Below, one piece after another: positions 1 through 4,488 of a stretch of 5,635 bases of DNA. Position 1 is the stretch's first letter, and each line of letters begins with the position of its first letter. Source of the stretch: Vitreoscilla sp. (GTDB lineage: Bacteria > Pseudomonadota > Gammaproteobacteria > Burkholderiales > Burkholderiaceae); contig JACMOG010001020.1 of assembly GCA_014378125.1 (NCBI GenBank), positions 1 through 5,635 of the forward strand, given 5' to 3'. The notes beneath the pieces are model-generated. The model saw only the letters and a list, made by a program, of their open reading frames with translations, searched no databases and had not been told where the DNA came from. Position numbers and translations under genes: made by a program.

Positions 1-372
1 GCCCGCCTCCAGCGTGGGATGGCGCTTGGCGCCCTTGACCAGCGACGTGCCGCCCAGCGTGACGCCCTGGTAGATGGTGCAGTCGTCGTGGATCTCGGCC
101 ATCTCGCCGATGACGACGCCCATGCCGTGGTCGATGAAGACGCGCCGGCCGAGCGTGGCGCCCGGATGGATCTCGATGCCCGTGAAGAAGCGTCCCAGGT
201 GCGACATGAAGCGTCCGGCCACGTGCATGCCGTGCGACCAGAACCACTTGGCGCGGCGATGCCAGATCAGCGCGTGCAGGCCCGGGTAACAGAGCAGCAC
301 CTCCAGGCGCGAACGCGCGGCGGGGTCGCGCTCGAGGATGCAGGTGATGTCTTCGCGCAGGCGATCGAACAT
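1..372 (-). CDS. cysE: Serine O-acetyltransferase, N-terminal part (cut by window edge)
   Basis: This enzyme acetylates L-serine with acetyl-CoA to O-acetylserine, the cytoplasmic first step of cysteine synthesis. The 124 visible residues begin MFDRLREDI and contain the start of the left-handed beta-helix of hexapeptide transferases: [19 protein letters not shown] (residues 65-83), VVIGE (86-90), QGVTLGGTS (102-110) and KRHPT (116-120). His82 and His118 correspond to the family's catalytic and substrate-binding histidines. Glu67 stands where E. coli CysE has the dyad Asp, as I recall is normal in the shorter Bacillus-like type; the short N-terminal region before the helix fits that type too. 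One small oddity is GEMAEIHDD where GETAEIGDD is usual. The ATG at 372 gives the expected family N-terminus. The gene lies 94 bases downstream of trmJ on the same strand. The C-terminal half is outside the window. Confidence 0.96.
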   Translation of the reverse strand, partial: MFDRLREDITCILERDPAARSRLEVLLCYPGLHALIWHRRAKWFWSHGMHVAGRFMSHLGRFFTGIEIHPGATLGRRVFIDHGMGVVIGEMAEIHDDCTIYQGVTLGGTSLVKGAKRHPTLEAG

Positions 373-404
373 GGAAGGGACGGGGTTGATCTGACGGAAC
401 GGGA

Positions 405-410
405 AGTGTA
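405..410 (-). promoter_or_regulatory. Possible -10 box of cysE
   Basis: On the minus strand, TACACT lies about 33 bases before the cysE ATG in the trmJ-cysE gap and matches four of six bases of TATAAT. The sequence 17 bases further upstream (GCGGCA) is a poor -35. cysE could therefore have its own promoter or be read through from trmJ. No terminator-like hairpin with a T-run was seen in the gap. Confidence 0.3.
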
Positions 411-466
411 TCGGCAGCTCCCCGCCCTGCCGCCCGGTACGGGCATGGCGTCGCGCGCGCCGCGAA

Positions 467-1213
467 TCAGTCGGCGCCGCCCTGCTTCCGCGGTGGCTTC
501 TGCACCTGCCGCGCGATGCCCCGCAGGATGTGCACCTCCTCGGTGGTGACCTGCGCGCGGTTCACCAGCTGGCGCAGCCGGGCCATCAGCTTGCGCGGCA
601 CGGCCGGATCGAGGAAGTCGATGGCCACCAGCATCTCTCGCCAATGCGCCAGCAGGCCGTTCACGGCGGCGGCGTCGGCCTGCACCGGCGCGCGCGTGCG
701 CTCCACCACCGGGAAGCCGCCGAGCGCCTGGCGCCAGTCGTAGGACAGCAGTTGCACCGCCTGGGCCAGGTTCAGCGAGCCGTACTCGGGCTGCGTGGGG
801 ATGCTGATGCACAGGTGGCAGGCGTGCACGTGCTCGTTGGACAGCCCGAAGCGCTCGCCGCCGAACACGAAGGCCACGCGGTGGTCGGTGCGCGCCAGCT
901 CGGCGAACGCGTCGCGCGGCGCGCGCGTGGGCGGGCCGAAGTCGCGCGGCGTCATGGCGGTGGCGCAGGCGAAGGTGGTGCCGGCCAGCGCCTCGTCCAG
1001 CGTGGGCACGATGCGGGCGCACTCGAGGATGTCGGTGGCGCCGGAGGCCATCGCGATCGCCTCGGGCCGGGCCAGCACGTCGGGGTAGCGCGGCGTCACC
1101 AGCACCAGGTCGGAAAAACCCATCACCTTCATGGCGCGCGCGGTGGCGCCCACGTTGCCGGGGTGGCTGGTGTCGACCAGGATGAATCGCGTGGAATCTG
1201 TCAAGAACTGCAC
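467..1213 (-). CDS. trmJ: tRNA (cytidine/uridine-2'-O-)-methyltransferase TrmJ
   Basis: This SPOUT-class (TrmH-type) enzyme uses S-adenosylmethionine to 2'-O-methylate the ribose of nucleotide 32 in the tRNA anticodon loop. The three SPOUT motifs are present: [14 protein letters not shown] (residues 16-29, with the conserved Asn), [13 protein letters not shown] (115-127) and [17 protein letters not shown] (138-154). These form the trefoil knot that binds AdoMet and the dimer interface. The C-terminal EEVHILRGI (225-233) matches the LNILRGI end of E. coli TrmJ. The GTG at 1213 gives 248 aa, close to the roughly 246 aa of E. coli TrmJ, and starts just before the conserved [10 protein letters not shown] strand. 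An ATG at 1288 (273 aa) is also in frame, but the extra residues look unconserved and overlap the likely suhB promoter. Neither start has a strong ribosome binding site. The gene is divergent from suhB and upstream of cysE on the same strand. Confidence 0.92.
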   Translation of the reverse strand: MQFLTDSTRFILVDTSHPGNVGATARAMKVMGFSDLVLVTPRYPDVLARPEAIAMASGATDILECARIVPTLDEALAGTTFACATAMTPRDFGPPTRAPRDAFAELARTDHRVAFVFGGERFGLSNEHVHACHLCISIPTQPEYGSLNLAQAVQLLSYDWRQALGGFPVVERTRAPVQADAAAVNGLLAHWREMLVAIDFLDPAVPRKLMARLRQLVNRAQVTTEEVHILRGIARQVQKPPRKQGGAD

Positions 1214-1244
1214 CGCTCGCTGCAAGGGCGGGCCGGGCGCGCGC

Positions 1245-1273
1245 GTGACTTGCGCGACCCGGCCGGCTAGAAT
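1245..1273 (+). promoter_or_regulatory. Probable suhB promoter
   Basis: GTGACT (1245-1250, four of six bases of TTGACA) is followed after 17 bases by TAGAAT (1268-1273, five of six of TATAAT). Transcription would begin near 1280, leaving a leader of roughly 135 bases before the suhB ATG at 1417. The boxes lie just outside trmJ if that gene starts at 1213, and inside it if it starts at 1288. The call rests on sequence match and position only. Confidence 0.45.
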
Positions 1274-1333
1274 AGGGATTCCCCGCATTGTCGCGCCGCC
1301 GCAGGCTTCGTCCGCCCCGCGCCACCATTGCAC

Positions 1334-1341
1334 CGCTCTTT
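1334..1341 (+). promoter_or_regulatory. boxA-like element in the suhB leader
   Basis: CGCTCTTT is identical to the first eight bases of the bacterial boxA sequence (Y)GCTCTTTAACA, the RNA site recognised by NusB-NusE; the next four bases (CGTC) do not match AACA. It lies 76 bases before the suhB start and about 55 bases after the predicted transcription start, on the sense strand. In E. coli the leader of suhB itself carries a boxA through which the Nus/SuhB complex represses suhB by Rho-dependent termination. The same role here is inference. Confidence 0.45.
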
Positions 1342-1371
1342 CGTCGCTGTCGCCCTGATTCTTCGCCTTGC

Positions 1372-1393
1372 CGGCGCTCCGCGTGGAGCGCCG
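1372..1393 (+). promoter_or_regulatory. Strong hairpin in the suhB leader
   Basis: CGGCGCTCC (1372-1380), a four-base GCGT loop and GGAGCGCCG (1385-1393) form a perfect 9-bp, GC-rich stem. It ends 23 bases before the suhB ATG. No T-run follows, so it is not an ordinary intrinsic terminator. It could sit close enough to affect ribosome loading, or stabilise the leader. Confidence 0.5.
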
Positions 1394-1416
1394 CAGCCAA
1401 CCCATTGGAAACGCCC

Positions 1417-2391
1417 ATGTCCCAGTCCCTGCATCCCATGCTCAACATCGCCATCAAGGCGGCTCGTGCTGCGGGGGCGGTCATCAACCGGGCCTCGCTG
1501 GACGTCGACAAGGTGCAGGTGGAAAGCAAGGGCGTGAACGACTTCGTCACCGAAGTCGACAAGCATGCGGAAGCGGTCATCATCGACGCGCTTCTCCAGG
1601 CCTACCCGGGCCACAGCATCCTCGCCGAGGAATCCGGGCGCACGCTGGGTTCGCAGGACAGCGAGTTCGTCTGGATCATCGATCCGCTCGACGGCACCAC
1701 CAACTTCATCCACGGCCTGCCCTTCTACGCCGTCTCCATCGCGCTGGCGTGGCGCGGCGTGGTGCAGCAGGCCGTGGTGTACGACCCGACCCGCAACGAC
1801 CTGTACTACGCGTCGCGCGGCCGGGGCGCCTTCCTCAACGACCGCCGCCTGCGCGTGTCCAAGCGCCTGCGCCTGGCCGACTCGCTCATCGGCACCGGCT
1901 TCCCGTTCCGCAAGGGCGACAACTTCAAGCGCTACATGAAGATGTTCGAGGAGATCTCGCAGCAGTGCGCCGGCCTGCGTCGCCCGGGCGCCGCGTCGCT
2001 GGATCTCTGCTACGTGGCCGCGGGCTACTACGACGGCTTCTTCGAGACCGGGCTGAGCCCGTGGGACATCGCCGCCGCCTCGCTGATCATCACCGAGGCC
2101 GGCGGCCTCATCGGCAACTTCAGCGGCGAGGCCGACTTCCTGTACCAGCGCGAAGTGGTCGCGGGCAACCCGAAGGTGTACGGCCAGCTCGTCGGCATCC
2201 TCACGCCCTACTCGCGGGTGACCAAGGACGACGGCAGCACGCCTTCCACGACCGAAGGCGCCACCGCCCCGGACGCGACCGACGCCTTCGTGGAAGCCAA
2301 CGCCGAAGCCGCCCCGGCCGCGTCGGCGGAGCCGAAGCCGCGCAAGGCCATCAAGGTCACCGGGCCCCGCACGCCGCGCAATCGCCTCTGA
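1417..2391 (+). CDS. suhB: Inositol monophosphatase family protein SuhB with C-terminal extension
   Basis: SuhB is a Mg2+-dependent phosphatase that hydrolyses inositol monophosphates. In E. coli it is also part of the Nus transcription antitermination complex on rRNA operons. The 324-aa protein has all core motifs: AEESG (residues 70-74), [14 protein letters not shown] (87-100) and [17 protein letters not shown] (214-230). The metal-binding residues are visible as Glu71, Asp89, Asp92 and Asp217. E. coli SuhB has 267 residues and the family core here ends near residue 268. The remaining ~55 residues are a low-complexity Ser/Thr/Ala/Glu/Pro tail ending in a basic patch (KPRKAIKV, then RTPRNRL). 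ATG 1417 is chosen because [17 protein letters not shown] matches the family start; the frame stays open upstream to 1288, but that part is not family-like. No clear Shine-Dalgarno sequence precedes it. The leader carries a promoter, a boxA-like site and a hairpin. The gene is divergent from trmJ and followed by a toxin-antitoxin module. Confidence 0.96.
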   Translation: MSQSLHPMLNIAIKAARAAGAVINRASLDVDKVQVESKGVNDFVTEVDKHAEAVIIDALLQAYPGHSILAEESGRTLGSQDSEFVWIIDPLDGTTNFIHGLPFYAVSIALAWRGVVQQAVVYDPTRNDLYYASRGRGAFLNDRRLRVSKRLRLADSLIGTGFPFRKGDNFKRYMKMFEEISQQCAGLRRPGAASLDLCYVAAGYYDGFFETGLSPWDIAAASLIITEAGGLIGNFSGEADFLYQREVVAGNPKVYGQLVGILTPYSRVTKDDGSTPSTTEGATAPDATDAFVEANAEAAPAASAEPKPRKAIKVTGPRTPRNRL

Positions 2392-2422
2392 CGTCTTGGG
2401 GCGCCTTGCATTGCCCACGGGT

Positions 2423-2442
2423 TTGTAGTAACGTTTCTACAA
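2423..2442 (+). promoter_or_regulatory. Near-perfect 20-bp palindrome, likely antitoxin operator
   Basis: TTGTAGTAACGTTTCTACAA is a 20-bp inverted repeat in which nine of ten base pairs match (only T2429/T2436 fails), with an AACGTT centre. It ends 18 bases before the antitoxin ATG and just before its ribosome binding site. Phd/YefM-type antitoxins, with or without toxin, repress their own operon by binding such palindromes over the promoter, so this is the expected operator. I could not place convincing -35 and -10 boxes, but any promoter for the module must lie in or next to this site. Confidence 0.65.
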
Positions 2443-2447
2443 CCTTC

Positions 2448-2453
2448 AGGAGG
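2448..2453 (+). promoter_or_regulatory. Strong Shine-Dalgarno of the antitoxin gene
   Basis: AGGAGG lies seven bases before the ATG at 2461, a full match to the anti-Shine-Dalgarno core at ideal spacing. It fixes the antitoxin start. It is much stronger than the sites of the neighbouring housekeeping genes, fitting the need to make antitoxin in excess of toxin. Confidence 0.85.
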
Positions 2454-2460
2454 TATTGCA

Positions 2461-2727
2461 ATGCCCCCTCCCAGGCGCTACACGACGCTCACCAGCCGCG
2501 AGTTCAACCAGGATGCCGGGGGCGCCAAGCGCGCCGCCGAGGAAGGCCCCGTCTACATCACTGACCGGGGCCGTCCGGCGCATGTCCTGCTGAGCATCGA
2601 CGAATACCGACGCCTCACCGAGCCGGCCGCCAGCATCGTCGACCTCCTCGCGATGGCCAGCGATGCAGACATCGATTTCGAGCCGGCCCGGTCGCGAATC
2701 GAGCTGCGCCCGGCCGACTTCGGCTGA
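2461..2727 (+). CDS. Type II antitoxin, Phd/YefM family
   Basis: This 88-aa protein is the antitoxin of a type II pair: its N-terminal part binds operator DNA and its C-terminal part wraps and inhibits the toxin. The hallmark Phd/YefM pattern is clear: TTLTSREFNQD (residues 8-18), AAEEGPVYITDRGRPAHVLL (25-44) and SIDEYRRL (45-52). The last ~35 residues are acidic and Ala-rich and end with ELRPADFG, typical of a toxin-binding tail that folds on contact. Its TGA overlaps the toxin ATG by one base (TGATG at 2725-2729), so the two are translationally coupled with antitoxin first. A 20-bp palindrome upstream is the probable self-binding site. The length is normal for the family. Confidence 0.94.
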   Translation: MPPPRRYTTLTSREFNQDAGGAKRAAEEGPVYITDRGRPAHVLLSIDEYRRLTEPAASIVDLLAMASDADIDFEPARSRIELRPADFG

Positions 2728-3155
2728 TGTACGTCCTCGACACGAACGTCGTCTCCGAGCTGCGCAAGGCCGCACGCGGCAAGGCAGATGCGCGCGTCGT
2801 CGCCTGGGCCGGGTCCATCCCGCCCGGCGCCCTCTTCCTCTCCGTCATCACGCTCATGGAGATCGAGCAGGGGATCCTGCAGCTCGAACGCCGCGACCTG
2901 CACCAGGGCGCGCTCATCCGCCACTGGTTCGTCCGCCAGGTGCAACCCGCCTTCGCCGGCCGCGTGCTGCCCATCGACGACGCCGTGGCGCTGCGCTGCG
3001 CGCGGCTGCACGTGCCGGATCCCCGCAACGAACGCGACGCGCTGATCGCCGCCACCGCGCTGGTGCATGGCATGACCGTCGTGACGCGGAACACGGCCGA
3101 CTTCGTGGCGGCCGGCGTGCCGTTGCTCGATCCCTGGGGCTTGAACAAGTGCTGA
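2727..3155 (+). CDS. vapC: Type II toxin, PIN-domain ribonuclease of the VapC family
   Basis: This 142-aa toxin is a Mg2+-dependent endoribonuclease of the PIN family; relatives stop growth by cleaving tRNA or rRNA. The acidic active-site set is intact: Asp5 in MYVLDTNVVSEL, Glu45 in SVITLMEIEQG, Asp104 in NERDALIAATA and Asp125 in VVTRNTADF. The conserved Thr6-Asn7 pair and Asn122 are also present. The length matches full VapC toxins, so nothing suggests inactivation. ATG 2727 overlaps the antitoxin stop by one base; translation probably depends on the preceding gene because there is no strong separate ribosome binding site. The gene ends 30 bases before the favoured start of the short ORF that follows. 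The RNA target cannot be read from the sequence. Confidence 0.94.
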   Translation: MYVLDTNVVSELRKAARGKADARVVAWAGSIPPGALFLSVITLMEIEQGILQLERRDLHQGALIRHWFVRQVQPAFAGRVLPIDDAVALRCARLHVPDPRNERDALIAATALVHGMTVVTRNTADFVAAGVPLLDPWGLNKC

Positions 3156-3184
3156 GCCGTTCGTGGATTGTTGACGAGGTGATA

Positions 3185-3331
3185 TTGAGAAACTGCACAA
3201 GCGCGCATGTGACAAGCAGCCCGCACCACGACGACTGCAGCGTCGTGGCGCATGTCGTCAAGAAAGACGACTGGTACATCAAGTTCTACTTCCTCGATCC
3301 CGACACGATCTTCATCAGCGTCCACCAATGA
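3185..3331 (+). CDS. Short ORF resembling the C-terminus of an MqsR-like toxin; start uncertain, possibly truncated
   Basis: I do not recognise this as a complete known gene. The end of the reading frame, WYIKFYFLDPDTIFISVHQ, has the alternating hydrophobic two-strand look of the C-terminus of MqsR-like and related small toxins, where a YLKL/YIKF strand is followed by a VISF strand. Its TGA (3329-3331) overlaps an ATG of the next gene as ATGA, the junction expected between coupled genes. A TTG at 3185, with GAGG five bases upstream, gives 48 aa. GTG at 3179 (50 aa) or 3149 (60 aa, overlapping the toxin stop) are alternatives. E. coli MqsR has 98 residues, so either this is a small independent protein or the N-terminal half is lost. 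The other two frames between 3156 and 3240 hit stops quickly and show no missing half. A strong hairpin lies inside the ORF. The family link is inference. Confidence 0.4.
   Translation: MRNCTSAHVTSSPHHDDCSVVAHVVKKDDWYIKFYFLDPDTIFISVHQ
3223..3251 (+). repeat. Inverted repeat (hairpin) inside the short ORF
   Basis: CCACGACG (3226-3233) and CGTCGTGG (3241-3248) are perfect 8-base arms around a 7-base loop that contains the palindrome CTGCAG. After one mismatch the pairing continues with GC (3223-3224) and GC (3250-3251). No T-run follows, so it is not an intrinsic terminator. It could be a protein-binding site for one of the local DNA-binding antitoxins, or an RNA structure tuning translation of the following gene. 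Confidence 0.5.
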
Positions 3332-3339
3332 GGTTTTCC

Positions 3340-3954
3340 ATGAAGTTCTTCAGCGAAGGCGACAAGAGCAAGGCCATTTGTGGCGTCTGCAAGGCGGCGC
3401 GTAGCACCACTTTAGGCTACCGAGACGTCCCCTTTTCCGATGGCAGCGGCATGGTCAAGGACATTCTCGTCGGCGTGTGCGATACGTGCGACCAGGTGGC
3501 GGCGATTCCCGCCCAGTCCACCCCTGCCATCAGCAAAGCTCGCAGCAAAGCCTCCGAGTCGATCGAGGCCGTGCTCCCGGCGCCTTACTTCGAACTCCTC
3601 GACCTTGCCTGCTTCAAGATCGACCCGCTCGCTTCACTCGGCCTGCGCAAGGGCCTGTTGATGCTCTACGTGCACAGGTTCGCCGACGGCTCCTTTGACC
3701 TTGCCAAGCTCAAGGCGGCGGGCAGGGCATTGGCGGGACGTCCCGGCATGGAGTCGAAACACAAGCGCCGCCTGTCCATCAAAGCCTCGGCGAGGTCGTT
3801 TCGCGAACTGGACGACGTCGCGGAGCGATCGGCTCTCCCGAAGACCGACACGATCAAGGCGATCATCGGAGCCATCAAGGAGGACATCGTCGAGGACGGC
3901 AACCCCGAACTGATCATCAGCATTCGGGAATACTCGATCTTCGCGTCAGCTTGA
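3340..3954 (+). CDS. Uncharacterised protein with double-CxxC zinc ribbon and C-terminal ribbon-helix-helix-like segment; candidate antitoxin/regulator
   Basis: I do not recognise an assigned function. With the ATG at 3340 the protein has 204 residues. ICGVC (13-17) and VCDTC (46-50) supply four cysteines as CxxC-x29-CxxC, enclosing GYRDVPF, the layout of the zinc-binding domain of MqsA/YgiT-type antitoxins. Residues 62-135 look helical. Residues 143-185 start with the strand RRLSIKAS, then helix SFRELDDVAERSA, then LPKTDTIKAIIGAIKEDI, the pattern of a ribbon-helix-helix DNA-binding fold. No signal peptide or membrane segment is seen. The 3340 start is preferred because TGAGG (3329-3333) lies six bases upstream; an in-frame ATG at 3328 (208 aa) overlaps the previous stop as ATGA. 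The likely role is DNA-binding antitoxin or regulator paired with the short ORF; this is inference. Base composition is less GC-rich than the flanking core genes, fitting horizontal gain. Confidence 0.8.
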   Translation: MKFFSEGDKSKAICGVCKAARSTTLGYRDVPFSDGSGMVKDILVGVCDTCDQVAAIPAQSTPAISKARSKASESIEAVLPAPYFELLDLACFKIDPLASLGLRKGLLMLYVHRFADGSFDLAKLKAAGRALAGRPGMESKHKRRLSIKASARSFRELDDVAERSALPKTDTIKAIIGAIKEDIVEDGNPELIISIREYSIFASA

Positions 3955-4009
3955 GCGCGCGCGCCGTACAAGCGCCCCTGACAGGCACGCCGCTCGCCGC
4001 GCCCCGCGC

Positions 4010-4432
4010 ATGCTTCGCCAATCCTCCACCACCTTCCCCATCGATACCCGCGGCCGCGGTCTCGTCGAGTTCACGCGCCCGGTGCACGACTGGGTGGCGA
4101 AGTGCGGCTTCGACACCGGCCTGCTGACCCTGTTCGTGCGCCACACCTCGGCCAGCCTGCTCATCCAGGAGAACGCCGACCCCACGGTGCGTGCCGACCT
4201 CGACCGCTTCTTCGCGCGGCTGGTGCCCGACGGCGATCCGCTGTTCCGGCACGCCGACGAGGGCCCGGACGACATGCCTGCACACGTGCGAACGGCGCTC
4301 ACGGCGGTGTCGCTCACGATCCCCGTGGCGCGCGGCCGCCTGGTGCTGGGCACCTGGCAGGGCCTCTACCTGTGGGAGCACCGCACGCGGCCGCATCGGC
4401 GCGAGGTGGCGGCGCACCTGCTGGGCGAATGA
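4010..4432 (+). CDS. yjbQ: YjbQ family protein (UPF0047, secondary thiamine-phosphate synthase type)
   Basis: This 140-aa protein belongs to the YjbQ/UPF0047 family, small trimeric metal-binding proteins. E. coli YjbQ can give weak thiamine-phosphate synthase activity, but the physiological role is unsettled. The family signatures are present in order: FVRHTSASLLIQENADPTVR (residues 42-61), DEGPDDMPAHV (83-93), LTIPVARGRL (102-111) and LGTWQGLYLWEHR (113-125). The conserved histidines expected to bind metal are visible at 45, 81, 92 and 124. The length is typical. ATG 4010 is chosen because MLRQSSTTFPIDTRGRGL aligns with the usual family start; no Shine-Dalgarno or convincing promoter precedes it, and only 55 bases separate it from the gene upstream. 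mutS follows 56 bases downstream on the same strand. Confidence 0.94.
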   Translation: MLRQSSTTFPIDTRGRGLVEFTRPVHDWVAKCGFDTGLLTLFVRHTSASLLIQENADPTVRADLDRFFARLVPDGDPLFRHADEGPDDMPAHVRTALTAVSLTIPVARGRLVLGTWQGLYLWEHRTRPHRREVAAHLLGE

Positions 4433-4447
4433 AGCGGCCGGGCACGC

Positions 4448-4453
4448 GATAAT
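4448..4453 (+). promoter_or_regulatory. Probable -10 box of mutS
   Basis: GATAAT matches five of six bases of TATAAT and lies 35 bases before the mutS ATG, in the short yjbQ-mutS gap. The region 16-17 bases upstream (around 4425-4431) is a poor -35. mutS may have this weak promoter in addition to read-through from yjbQ. Confidence 0.4.
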
Positions 4454-4488
4454 CCGCCTCCTGCCCTTGCCGTAAAGCCCCGCCGTCG

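Noticed and set aside
193..199. Glu in place of the catalytic-dyad Asp of CysE (codon 67, minus strand) as a sign of inactivation
   Set aside because: From what I recall, the shorter Bacillus-like serine acetyltransferases normally have GIEIHPGA at this place, so it marks a subtype, not damage.
1214..1288. ATG at 1288 as the true trmJ start
   Set aside because: It would add 25 residues with no family similarity and overlap the likely suhB promoter; it is kept only as an alternative because the preferred GTG has a weak ribosome binding site.
267..1583. A 438-codon minus-strand open frame across trmJ and the suhB start
   Set aside because: It overlaps trmJ in another frame, has Arg/Ala/Gly-rich content typical of shadow frames in GC-rich DNA, and shows no recognisable motif.
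1267..2418. A 383-codon minus-strand open frame opposite suhB
   Set aside because: suhB on the plus strand carries all family motifs; the antisense frame has none and reflects high third-position GC.
3171..3199. TTGACG (3171-3176) as a -35 box of a promoter for the short ORF
   Set aside because: No acceptable -10 sequence lies 16-18 bases downstream (best is TGCACA), so a promoter cannot be supported.
3223..3251. Intrinsic terminator after vapC
   Set aside because: The hairpin is strong but is followed by GCATGTCG rather than a T-run, and lies inside an open frame.
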